From Acanthaster planci (Eukaryota > Echinodermata > Asteroidea > Valvatida > Acanthasteridae), in the NCBI RefSeq assembly GCF_001949145.1, contig NW_019091430.1, positions 101,869 through 165,868 on the forward strand: 64,000 nt of DNA, in the 5' to 3' direction. Positions 32,669 to 45,500 of the stretch are shown here, one piece after another. A model generated the notes under the pieces. It was not told where the DNA came from. It saw only the letters and a program-made list of their open reading frames with translations, and did not search any database. Within the stretch, counting starts at the first letter, position 1. The number at the start of each line of letters is the position of its first letter. The position numbers and the translations under genes were made by a program.

Positions 32669-32886
32669 ATGGCGGCTTCACACGAGCACTGATGTCGATA
32701 GTGTCTGGTTTGTGGGAAGGGATTAGTGACATGTAAGACATATTTTCCACTCCATACTAGACATGAAATTGTCAATCTTCTAAAAGATATCGTTGGGGAC
32801 TACAGTTGTGCTGCATCGCATCAAGTTTGCGATGTTTGTGGCAGAAAAATTGGGAAAACAAAATCGTTGTCTGATATCACACAATA
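32669..32886 (+). pseudogene. Zinc-binding (paired CxxC) N-terminal domain remnant
   Basis: Starting at AACATGGCGGCTTC, one frame reads MAASHEH, TGA stop, CR, TAG stop, CLVCGKGLVTCKTYFPLH, then HEIVNLLKDIVGD, then HQVCDVCGRKIGKTKSL, and stops at 32886. A pair of CxxC motifs about 45 residues apart in a short N-terminal domain resembles ZAD-like treble-clef domains of transposon-derived or zinc-finger proteins. A further frame downstream (to ~33018) reads RSARKRQPTCRPDTPSS. Two early in-frame stops make it a probable pseudogene. Alternatively the domain could be an internal exon of an unseen gene. Confidence 0.4.
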
Positions 32887-33577
32887 AATACGTTCTCGTT
32901 TTTTGAAACTCACAATGTGCATGCTGCCTGGGACCAAATTACAAACACAAGCGGCAAATAAACCTACACGTTCAGCAAGAAAACGACAACCAACTTGCCG
33001 TCCGGATACTCCGTCCTCGTAGGTTAAGGTCTACATGGTCTCTAAGGACGCTTTAGTTAGCTGGGGAGGGCATACTGACTGTACATGATTATGGGACACC
33101 AAGAACAGCATCCTCTGTCATAACCTAGGCCTAACTTAGTCTGAGTATCACCCCTTCTACTCCGTGCTAACTCTGTACGAACGTCTGTGTGGTCGTGTCT
33201 GTGTTCTAGTTGACGGGACTGCACACAGCCATGATGCATGTGACCATACCATGGTGTATTATTGAGGTCATCAAAATTTATTATGCATGCAATTTAGCGA
33301 GTGCTGATTGGTTCCCATGAAAAGCCGAGGTAAAAATAAAGAACAAGTTAAAAAGCTGCTGCAAGATTCCGAAGACGTTAGCCTGTGCGAGCTGGCGCAC
33401 AGTCTAATTTTGAGTCGTTAGGGGGTGCACTATGCACGGTGTCCGCTATCAAGCACTAACGTCTTGAAATCAAGACTAGTGGCACCACAGCCCAGTGCGG
33501 GTACAAAAGGCGGAGAATTCATTTACAGTGTACACGCACTGTACATGTACACGTCCGTCACATGATCACACTCAACG

Positions 33578-36500
33578 ATGGCGTTCTCTGGGGCATGGGC
33601 TCTTGTTCTTCCGCTTGCACTGTTTGTCGGTAGGTACTCGTGGTACAGCTCTACATACATTTTGCCAGATAATTCTTAAAGCCTGATGTAAAAGCCTAAT
33701 GTTAATGGCGTCATAGCCACACCCTATGAAACTTGAAGTATAACGACAGTGAACGTGTAGAATAATGTGAGAATGTGATGATTGTGTAGACTGTACTGCA
33801 TGTACATGTACGTTGTACATGCATTACGTAGCTAAGAGGTAGTAATAAAAGTGTATTTTGTCGATGTATGTACATGGGCAATTTTTCGGTCGAATGACCT
33901 TGCTTTATGAACTGCTTTGCTCAATACAAGTTTTGCAGACTCAACGGTCTGCCGCATGGGTCAGTGTGATGTGCTGTGTGTCAGTTACAGAATGTATAAC
34001 GCAACTTTTAAAGTTAAGGAATATCGGTCGTTTAATGGATAGATTGAATCGGTATATGCTGGCAAACTCAGAGGAATCTTTTGCGTGTATTTTGTTTTGA
34101 GGAAAACAAGTCTAAGTAGTTGTCCGCTTTAAATAAATGGGCAGGCAGAGAATGTCTAAAAAGAAATTTAGAACTACACGCTGCGTGTAGTAAGTTAGCG
34201 CATCTGCACCTGACAACTAATTGTAGGCTGATACTCGGACCAAACATTCAAACTATTGGATTAATTGTTCATGACGCATATCCTTTCTTTAGTGAGTGTT
34301 TGTCTTGTGTGTCTGTCGTGTCACATATTACATGATGCAACAAACACACGAATGTTCGAGTCCCACTGACCCAACTGAAATTTAGTTAATTTAGAACTGT
34401 GCATGTCAATAAACTGAAACAACGAATAAAAACAATGTTTTTTTTTTACAAAATAAAAGGTTTGTTTAAAATAAAAAGCATTTATATGTAAAGATTAGGG
34501 TGTGTTTTTTACTTGCATGACATTTCAGAGAAAAACAGATAAATGCAAATTATTAAAATGTAAGTTTGTTGACTCACCACAACCCATTGGAAAAATGTCT
34601 TCAATGATATCTCTCCATATTGATTTTTCTTAGCGTAACGCACCAGGCCAAAACATAGCAAAGGTCCTGAAAAATCTTTTCCTGACATTCCACCGCGGTG
34701 ACTTCCCAATTTTTCTCAAAATTTGAGTTTAAAAACGGGTTTTACGACGCTCTTTTCAAATCAAATAGTACCGATTCTTTCTCTTGATATCGAAAATACA
34801 AATGATGCATAGTTGTATTCAACCGAATATAGGTATGTTTTCACTTTTTTTACCCGTGGTATCGATACTACCGATTACCAGTTGCACTGAAATTCGAATT
34901 CATGCAAGTTACGGTGAGCAGGATTATGGATGGTCGGTGCACAGTGGCGGCAACCTATGCATAAATACTTTGAAGCTTGGACTGGAAATATCTTAGAAAA
35001 TTTTGTGGGGTTTGCGGGAACAGAAATTCAAAATTCTGAGCAAAGATCAACATAATCAAATATTTGTTGCCCCCGTGAGGAAAAGGGAAGTGCTTAAAAG
35101 ACATTCTGAGCTGAAAGTTTCAGTAAGTATACAGTGACTCTTCAGTCCACTAGTGTCCTGGGATGTAGAGTGAAAACAGGATTCCACATGTCCCAAATTT
35201 AAACTATAAGTTCACATTACACCGATACCCACAACTGCAGATCTGTAAATCATGATTTCCACAACTTAATTGTCTACGGCAAAAAACAAACAAGCAAGAA
35301 TGAAGGCTTATAATAGACATAAGCACCGCAGGGTCTGTTGTTTTTATTGTGAACACACCAGAGCAGTAGACCACCAAAGCAATATCGGAACACATCACTT
35401 TACAATTCACCTTCAAAAATTCGTCATGTCACTAAAGCTAACATTGAAAACAGTGAGGACGGCTCCAGATTCTCAGCTTAGCTACTACAAGTTTAAGGGT
35501 AGCCAACTTAGTAGTGGGGGGGACTGTTTGGCACAGTTTGACCTTTGCGACAAAAATGACAAAAGGTCACATTAATATTCATAAGTTAATAATAATAATA
35601 TGATATTGATATGAATAGGAATTAGGTGTACGGTGAAAAATGATAGTACAAAATGACCTTTGGTAATGGATAGGCATAGGATAAGGTCAGAAAGTTTGGT
35701 ACAGTTTGACCCTGGTGTATGGGATAAAATAGGAATAAGGCCTAGCACAGGGTAAAAAATTTTGGTACAATTTGACCTTGCTTATGAAATTATGGCACAA
35801 CATGATGAAACAAGATGAGTCATACAGTATGTATGTGTGTATACTGACTGGCCCACCAGGCAATCCTAAGGTAATCAAAGAGTAGGAAGCGATAATCCCT
35901 ACACAATAGACAGCTCGTGCCGCCGGTTAATGAGAGGGATAATCCCTGCAGTCCATTGACTGTATGTAGTGGCTGAGCTATGTCGGCAGACTATTGTGTT
36001 TATGATTACATTGTGTACGCTGTATAAATACCATTCATATTGACTCTGCGAAGGATGACCTTTAAATGACACGAAACAAGTGAAAGTGTTCCATATGTCC
36101 TAAATATACACGTATTTATTGCGTCTAATTTGCATATTTCATCGTTCTTTTACTCATTTTATTACTCTTTTCATCGTTCAAATTGTTCTTTTTAGCATTC
36201 AAATTGATTTTTTTGTTCTGGTGTGAATTTATCTTTTCATGGTTAAAATATTTTAAACTGTTTTAAATGTTAAACTCGATAGAAATCTCATTGGTAATCT
36301 CATTGGACTGTGTAGGTTTGGCGTTTACTTCCCCCTGCAATAAAAAGGCCAATTTGAACAATAAAAAGAGCATTATTTATACATTAGAAATACCAATTTA
36401 TACAATAAAAAGACCAATTGAAAAATATGAAGTTTATTTTGAACAATGAAAATAAAAGATCCGTTTGAGCAATGAAAAGTATATATTTTAACAATGAAAA

Positions 36501-39500
36501 GATCAATTTACACCACAAACAAAAATCAATTTAAACGATAAAAAGAACAATTTGAACAATGAAAAGAGTAATAAAACGAGTAAAAGAGCAATACATAGAG
36601 CAGTTTGAGCGATAAAAAGACCAATTTGAACAATAAAACAATGAAAAATTAAACGATGAAATGTGCAAATCAGAAGCAGTAAATACGTGTATATGTTGGA
36701 CTTATGGAACGCTTTCACTTGTTTCGTGTCATTTAAAGGTCATCCTTCGCAGGGTCAACTTGAATGGTATTTATACAGCCAAGCCCTATGCCTGTCACCA
36801 GTGTGACAAATGCTTCCGATGGCAGTTTAATCTCGAGAGGCAAATGGAAAATATCCATGTTGAGTAGGAATCAGACATGAATGAAGCTGACCAAAACTCG
36901 GATTCTGTTGAGGAGGTCGATGACGAAACCTTGGATGAAGACAGTTCAGATTTGGAAGACAATGCCGCCTACCAAGATTGGCTGGCTGAAGCCAGAGAAA
37001 CAAATAAGGAGATGAGGGATGAAAAATATGACAAGTAGGTCGACGAAGGCACGGATGAAGATCAAGCCAGGCAGAAGGCAAACAGAAAGACCCTCTGGGC
37101 AGTCAAACAAGACGTTTTCGACAACTATAAGGAGTTCCTGTCAAGTTACCTATATTTGAGGGAAACTGAAACTCACAAGGACATTGTGGATGATCTCGAT
37201 GGAAAAACTTGATAAAGGCATGAACGTCAACAAAGCCTTGAATAGAGTTTTGCCTAAACATGCTGAAAAATTTGCCGGACTGTTTCATGACGAAGAGGAG
37301 CATGCCTAAAAGATAACAGTCTGTTGAGACAAATGGTTCCAAAAATAATGAGTACATTTAATAACTCTGATTTCAAAGTTAACAAACTTCCGGTAATCAC
37401 CCTTGTAGTAATTCTTAAAATTACTAAGATAATTATTGTAAAAAATCAATGATAAACAACCGGAAATGAAACGGTACCAGTACAAACCTACCAGAAACCA
37501 ATATGTGAAGTCCTCCAAATTTGTTTTGTGTTATACTTATCGGTATGACTATCGAATAATAATTCTCAGATCAGATATTGGCCGGAACGTCTACACAATA
37601 TTCCACAGCACGACGAATAATTTACCCCTTTGCTACGTATTAAAAATCCCCAACTGACGTCATGCCACCCCCAGAATTCTTAATTTTATATAATGCTGTA
37701 TTTTACATCTAGGTTCCGCAATAAAGAACAAGAGTAACGCTCCGCTCTGACTGAATTTGTGAAACGTATACATGTACAGGGTAACGAGACGTAAACCACT
37801 CTAGTTCAAAGGATTATAAAATTCAGCTAGAGACAACAGAGTCTTCTTCCCGTATCGATCAAATCTCGGTAGCCATAGTAAGCCAAACCCAAGACCCCTA
37901 GCATGTGGGCGTCCTCTCTTCCTTAGTGTCCAAAGGTTAAGTCGACCAACGCTCACTTCCAACGTACACAATGTAATCATGAACACAATAGTCTGCCGAC
38001 ACAGCTCAGCCACTACATACGGTCCATTATCTAGGGATCATCCCTCTCGTTAACCGGCGGCGCAAGCTGTCTATTGTGTAGGGATTCCTCGCAGTTGCAG
38101 GTATAGTTCGCAGATAGGTAGTTCAAGTACTGGCTACAGATGACCCCTGACAGCTCTACAGATCTATACAAACAAAATGCATTCAATAGATGGGAGACTT
38201 TGAGACACTTGATGGCAATACATGTACCGCTCTCGTGGCAGCGGTCCATGCACTAATGTTTATGTAGGCCCGTAGGCTGCGGGGGGGGTCGGGGGTTCGA
38301 ACAAACCCCCCCGCTCGCTTCCGAGTTCCGCTCGTTGGTGTGTGTGAGTTTGTTTCTGCATTCAATTGGGGACCCTGAACAATAGGGGACAATAAGGTCC
38401 TCGATTGACAGAGGGTCCCCGATTGACAACTGTGTACACAACATATGGGTGGTCTCCAAAAAAAGTTGAAGTACAAACAAAAGAGGAACAATAGGGGGTC
38501 CCCAGTTGCAGGCAAATACACACTTACGTGGGTGGGTGTGTGTGTGGGTTTTTTTTTTTTTGGTAATAGATATATAATTTTAATATAGGGGCCCTACAGT
38601 TTTCGGAATGTAAGCCTCGGTTTGTACATTGATTCTCATGCGGAAAATATTTCTGCAGTTTATAATGCTCTGCAGGCGGTTTATACGGCAACGTTTAAAG
38701 AATGAAATCAGTCACTAAACGCCGCTCCATGCCTCAGCGCAGCCTAACCTGGGCCGCCGCCGCGGCCGGCCAGCCACGCGTACAAGCGGCACGGCGCGGC
38801 GTTCTGGGCGCGGGAACAAGGCAGTCATGTTCATTGGTTGCCGTTTACATTAGCTCTACTCCGTTAACATTGAAAATGAAGGAAACCAGTCCAGAAAGAC
38901 TGAATAGACTTGTAAATGCCCTGTAAGTACCGTTCGCTCCTCACATATTGTGTGGTACGTCTGTTCGTTTTTGTCTTTTACGGTTGTAAAGCGAGGACTC
39001 AGGACACTAATCCATCCCACTAAAATTGGTATTTTTGAGGACTCGAGAAAGTTTAGGCATAATAAAAACACTCGTTCGTGCGCTGCTTCACGTTACAATT
39101 GAAGAATGCGCACCGGAAAGTGGCGTGGACCCTATGGACACTTCGAAATTTCACTTCTAACGTTTGTGTATGGAGCAATATTTTATCTCCAATTTCACAA
39201 ATGGTAAAATGTAGTCAAACTCCAAATATTTTTTTTCATAAATGTCGATTTCATAATACCCGCTAAAAAGTTCCAGTGACATGTTAATTTGGTCGGATTT
39301 TCCGATTTTTTTTCCGAAATGCAAAATGAAATGCGCCCTAAAATATATATAATAGTGGTCATATCATTTGCTTGCAGTCACCCAGCGCCCGATTCAAGGT
39401 GCAGGGTAAAGAGCAAACTCATTACCAGGCCAATTTACAACACGCTGTGAATATTGAAAACTGAAGTAGGGAGCCTATACAAGTCTTACATGCATCCTTC

Positions 39501-42500
39501 GGTTCGTGACAAACATGGAACTTGCTCAATGTTGTGTTCCAAAGCACATTATGATAGGCCTTTGTATAAAAATATGTGTTCACAATGCCTAAAGTTCCAC
39601 TTTTGGGTTTGACAAACCCCCCCCCCCGTCTCTGGTCAGGCAACGGGCCTGTTATGTCAGGTATAAGCAACAAAGTTAGGCTCAAAATGACGTCAACAAG
39701 AGTGGACTGGTCACGTTGGACTATAATATGTTTGCAGTCACTATAAGTTTTTCAAAAGTCTCAGCCACTTACTATGGACTTGTACGGCCTAACATAAGTT
39801 CGATCATCGACGAGGGAGTGTGCCGGTTTTCAGACCCCAATTTTTCGACCTCAAAGGCAATTTAAAGTTACTTCCGATTTTCCAAAATTGTTTATGAGGC
39901 ATTTCATGTGGAAAACCTATTCAACTACTCAACTCTACTCTGGGTTTGGAGTTCATCAAAACAAAATCCGTGTGATATAAATGGTGAAGGAATATGGAAA
40001 CCATGTAGTACCACCCAGTACTAGATTAATTCAAAGTTTAAAAACATCTATCGAAGTCACCACGGTGAAATTTGAAAGGAAGTTTGATTAACATCTGGAC
40101 TTTTACCAGGAAAACTCAATACTGGGTGAAATAAAGTAAAAAAGACGGGTGGTTTTAAGCCAGTTTGTATAGAAGGAAAAACGTTACCGTTTTAAAATCA
40201 CGATTTTAATAATTCCAAACATATTTTAAATGTTCAAACAACAAGAATCCTTACATTTAAAGTCAAACTTTTACTCTGAATTGAAGTGGTCAACTTTTAT
40301 AGCCCAATCGCCTTATATTTAGTCTTAGAAATAGTTTGGGTTTTTTTGTCGCTCAAACTGCCCGAAAATAGCAAGAGCGGGCATAGACGTATTTTGATGC
40401 GCATGCGCACTAACTAAATTCCCGCGACGAACATATTACGTGTACAACGCACGACTCGAGGCGTCATGTTCTGTTGCCCTTGCCCCCATGGTGTTTATAG
40501 AGGGTAAAAATAGTCACGAGCTGACACAATTCGCCCAACTTCAAAATGACCAGAAAATCACAGTACGTTTAAGATTACTAAAGTTACTAAAGACATTCCT
40601 ACAGCCTAACCTTGGATGGTATTCCACCAAGAGGCATTTAAAAAGAAACACAAAGCAGTCAAGCTCTGGAACCCCCATTAAACAACTCCTTTGAGACGCT
40701 ACAGGGGGATGCGCCCTTAGTAGACGATAGATTACATAACAGTAACAATGAAAACGTAAAATTTGCCGTTTTGCATTGCTATTGAAAGCATGGATGGCAT
40801 TTGGAATGACTGTGTGAAATGACAACGAGTTGTCCTAGGAACACGCAGTCGAATACCTGACCGGTTTTAGTTGAAACAAGCATGAAGTGGGTGTGTGGCA
40901 TTAATAGAATGCGTTTCTCATACAAACTACAAAGAGAAGGCAGTTCTGTTGTTATCACTCGTTGTGGAATTTCCCTACACATTGGTCTTTCAAGCTTCTT
41001 AATACTTTCTTGTGATTGGTTGCCAAAGGTACTCATAAAATTAAACGTAAGAACGTTCTGTAGTATACCGACTGATAAAGGAGAACCATGATATTGTTGT
41101 CCACTCGGAACTCCCTAAGTTTCCTCAGGAAGTACAGCCTTTAGCTCGCCTTTCCAGCTACAATGTGTGAGTTTTTCTTCTAATTCAACCTCTCGTCGAT
41201 CACAGTTCCTAACTACTTTTATTCAGAGACCTGCTCTATGCTATGGTCGTGAATAACTAACGGAATATGAGGGTTTGAAGATTGAGACCTACGGAAACGA
41301 AAAGGTAATTTCTTTGGTCTTGTTTACATTCAGAAACAGGTGATGGCTGTCGAACCAATTTACAAACTGTTCCACTTGCTCAAAATAATCCTCTGCGTTA
41401 TCCTGCAAAAAGCCGCTTAAAACAATGTCATCTGCATACTTAACGATCACACAGTTTGAATCAGAGACTCGGCAATCACTAGTATACAATGAAAACAAAA
41501 TTTGGGAGATCACACACCGTTGAGGTACTGGACTCAAAGACCTGACTCTTGAAGTAACATTATTGCACTTAACTCACTGTGGTCTGTCAAGCAGAAAATC
41601 ATGAATAACCAAGGCAAGTTTAGATGAAACATTCAGTTTGAGTTACTCATCAATTAACAGATTAAGAACAATAGTATTAAGCGCACTTGAAAGATCGATG
41701 AAGACCGACAGGAAATATGACATTGGTGTCTCCAAGTGTTGATAAATGTTATGAAGGAATACAAGAACAGCGTCTTCTACACACCTGTTTGTTTTGTAAG
41801 CCAAGTCAGAGTCTGGTCGAAAGAGTCCACCTGATCCTTCAAAATCCTAACAGTATTCTTTCAAAACACTTCATAACATTTGAAGTTAGGGCTATAGGTC
41901 GATAATGGTTTGTTGACCTTTGGAACTGGGATGTTAACAGACGATTTCCATAACTGAGGAATAATACCATTATCAATAATTAATTGGTAAATATAAGTAA
42001 AAATCAGCAAGCTGTTGACTGCACAATTTGGAAATCTTGTTTGGAATTCCATCTGGACCCGTTGCCTTGTTAACATTTGTTTTTAACATCTATGTTCATT
42101 GCATTTGGGTAATCTCTCCCTTTTGGAGAACGACTCTGATTGAAGCATGGGGACATAATTTGAATGTAAAAGCGTTGGGAATATTGCATTGCATTGCGAC
42201 GTAGGACGCGACGCACGACGGTGCGATGCGACGGGCGATGAAAGCAGCGACGTTTAGACAGAAAACAATGCAACAAGGAACGGACGTAAGACAGCGCGAC
42301 TGCACGACGCGATGTGTCGTGTGTATACAAGCATAATCGCAAGAAGGCGACAGCGCTACCATCCATCGTTTTGCTCATATTTGACAGCCTACAAGTCGTG
42401 ATTTAGTCTGCACAGACAATTTGGGACCTATTCACAGGTCTGCAACATTTAGGCTAGCCATGCGACGCGAGGTCTTCGATAAGTAGTGGGGGGTCAGTCT

Positions 42501-45500
42501 GGGACACTTTGACCCTGAATATAGGCCAGTTTGACCTTTGGAAATGGTCGCATGTGAACAGGAATGGGGTGTAGGGTTTTAAAAAATGGCGCAAGATGAC
42601 CTAGGATGAATAGAAATAGCAAAGGGTGGAAGAACGGTAGGGTAAAAATTCGGTACACAGTGACCTTTCCCATGAAATTATGTCACAGCAGGATAAAACA
42701 CAATGATAAAAACAGACGATGAGTCATATGTTACGTGATGTCATGGACAAATACCGACTGGCCTAAAGGGAGGTCCTGAAGTAATCAAGGAGTTGGAAGC
42801 GAGAATCCCTAAACAAAGAGCCGTACGTGCCGCCGGGTAATGATACGGATAACCCTTCAGACAAATAATGATTGTACGTAGAGGATGGGCTGCGTCGGTG
42901 GCCTATTGTGTTAATGATCATTTTGTCAGTGTTTGAAGAGAGCGTTGGTCTGACTTAATCCGTCGACACGAAATGAGTAAGGGCACACACGTGCTAACGG
43001 TCTTGCGTTCGGTTAACAATGGGGGCGTAGCTTCCCTTAATTCACCAGTGTTACGCGCAAGGGAAGCCTCCAAATGGGGCTAAACGGACGTTGCAGTGTA
43101 TTCGCCAAGGCTTTCTGGGAAAAAGGTCAAGTCCCCGCCATGTTCCATCATGCCCATGCACAAACAGACCATCCGTGACGTCATTACACTTGGGCAGAGA
43201 CCCGCTCGCCAGCTGGGGTAGTGGTGGCTGACACCAGGGCAGGCACGAGGATCATGTGATGGCTAAACGAACGCTCTCGTGTAAGTTTGACTTACACGTG
43301 TAAGCTAATCAAATGCACCCTATGGCTACCGAGATCTGATTAATACAGGAAGAATACCCGGCCTGACCTGGCTAAATTTCTTAATCCTTTGAACTAGAGT
43401 GTTTTACGTTCCGTTACCCTGTACAAGTATATGGTTTTTGGCTCTAACTTTTTTTGTAATGTTTGATCTGGTATTTTACGTCCGGTTGCCCTGTACATGT
43501 GTACGGTTTTACAAATTCAAACAGAGCGGAGCGTTACTGTTGTTCTTTATTGTGGAACCTAAATGTATAATACATGTACATCGTTATATAAAAAATATGC
43601 AATTATGCGGCATGACGTCAGTTGGGGATTTTTCACTCGTAGCAAAGAGGTAAATTATCCTTCGTGCTGGGAAATATTGTATAGACGTTCCCGGCTAGTA
43701 TCCGACCCGATAATTATTATTCGATAGACATACCAAGTAAGTACGAACACAAAAACAAATTCAGTTGACTTCACATGCTGGTTTCTGGTACTGTTACTAT
43801 TTTATCTTTTAGGCATTCTTCTCTTCGTCATTTAAATGGAACAGTCCGGTAAATTTATCAGCATATTGACAAAAATATACATTACAAACCCACAGACTCC
43901 TACTGCTACCTGCAGTACCAATCGTCTCACCCCCTCAAGTGCAAGAACTCCATCCGTTTCTCTCAGTTTCTTCGACTGCGTAGGATTTGTAGTAGCGAGG
44001 CTGAGTTCTCCGCGCGTGGGAAGGAATTGCTAGGTTTCTTTCATCAGCGCGGTTACCCTCCGGCTATCATAGACACTGCCTTCAACGCCGTATCTTCAAT
44101 CCTATCCGGAAAGGCTCTGAAACCCACCAGAGCCAAGCAACGTGATCGCATCCCCCTCGTACTCACGCACCACCCTCGAAACGTTGTGCGTTCCCAGTTA
44201 GATTCTGTCTCGCCGTCAAAAGCAGGCAGCAAGTCCCCTTTTAAGCTCTCCAGATGTAACACCTGCCCCTACATTAACAGCCTGTCAGTCGTTGGCCCCC
44301 GAAGTAACTACAGAATACGCGGGGATGATACATGCATTACAAGTAATGTGGTTTATTGAATTATATGTCGTCGCTATGACAAACTGTACATCGGAGAGAC
44401 CAAGCGTTGCCTTTGTGACCGCTTCGCGGAACACTTGCACAGTGCGTGCCAACAAACACCTGGGCCGTTTTCCAATACTCACCTTAGGCTCCGTCTCAGG
44501 CTTCAACTGTTTTTGTACTAGATGACTTTGAAGCTGTAAGCGCAGTAATCAGTCTTAGTTGAAATTGAGTAGGGTCTATTGGAAAACGGCCCTGGTCTCA
44601 CTTCTGTGCAGCACTTTGCGCCGCCACATACTCTCGTCTCGGTGACGTAAGCGTCTGCATCCTGCGGAAGGCGTCATCCGATGTACAGCGTAAGGAACTG
44701 AAGCAGCGCGTCATTTTCGAACTTGGAACGCTGCATCCAGGTGGAAGGAACGTGGACTTTTCTGCTTTCATTCAGAACTGAGTCTACTTGCCCTGAAGAA
44801 GTATTCAGTTACCGAAGCTCTAATTTGGCTATTACATATTTCAGAGCAACGCTTATTTATTCTATTCTTGTCAATATTCTGATCACGGTGCTACGCAGCC
44901 CATTTACATTTTTTTTCAAATTTACCAGCATGTTTAGGTAAAACTGTATTCAAGGCTTTGTTGACTTTGAGACTTTTATCAAGATTTCCTTCGAGATCAG
45001 GCACAATGTCCTTGTGAGTTTCATTATCCCTCAAATAAACGTAACTTGACAGAAACCCCTTGTAGTCGTCGACCCAGAGGGTCTATCTGTTTGCCTTTTG
45101 CCTGGCTTGATCTTCATCCATGCCTTCGTTGACGTACATGTTATATTTTCAACCAACATCTTGCTATTTGTTTCTCTGGCTTCAGCTAGCCAAACTTAGT
45201 TGGTGGCATTGTCCTCCAATTCCGAACATTCTTCATCCGAGGTTTCGTCATCAACCTCTTCAACAGGTTCCAAATCATCGTCAACTTCATTCATGTCTGA
45301 TTCCTCCTCAACGTGGATATTTTCCATGTGCCTTCTAGATTAGACTTCTATTCAAAACATTTGTCACACTGGTGACAAGCGCAGGGCTTGACTGCAGAAT
45401 ACATTTGAAGCAAGATATGGGACGGAGAGGACCCCCCGCCTTTGTGTTAGTCATTGTTTAACTGGGATCTCAGGAATTCTGTACAGACTTCTGGGGGATG

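Larger units (their letters stand above)
35510..38086 (+). mobile_element. Element X, copy 1 (unclassified, long inverted repeats)
   Basis: The left boundary is set by the onset of similarity to copy 2 at GTAGTGGGGG (35511 vs 42484). 35510-35893 holds degenerate tandem units around GGTACAGTTTGACC. 35894-36018 is inverted at 37963-38086 (AATCCCTACACAATAGACAG; CGGCAGACTATTGTGTT). Inside that, 36019-36240 and ~36490-36779 form a second, foldback-like inverted repeat made largely of oligomeric TTTTCATTGTTCAAATTG-type units. A C2H2/acidic ORF (36787-37312) and a non-coding right half (37320-37960) follow. Long inverted repeats with internal arrays recall foldback-type DNA transposons. No transposase or catalytic motif was found, so the class is open. 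Confidence 0.7.
42482..45414 (-). mobile_element. Element X, copy 2 (with two insertions)
   Basis: 42482-42801 matches the outer left part of copy 1 and 42802-42945 the terminal repeat (GAATCCCTAAACAAAGAGC). After that the sequence is the reverse complement of copy 1's right half and protein gene, down to ~45410. Interruptions are a ~290-bp unrelated stretch at ~43022-43310 and the Penelope-like element at 43865-44917. Inner landmarks shared with copies 1 and 3 are AATCCCCAACTGACGTCATG (on the complement here, ~43610-43632) and TAGTTCAAAGGATTA. Confidence 0.75.

Noticed and set aside
38285-38320. GGGTTCGAACAAACCCC resembling a tRNA T-arm / pol III B box.
   Set aside because: No A box or cloverleaf upstream; it lies in a G/C-run context.
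42096-42378. Cys/Arg-rich minus-strand ORFs of 88-102 codons.
   Set aside because: They arise from the GCGACG-rich patch in several frames at once, a composition effect.
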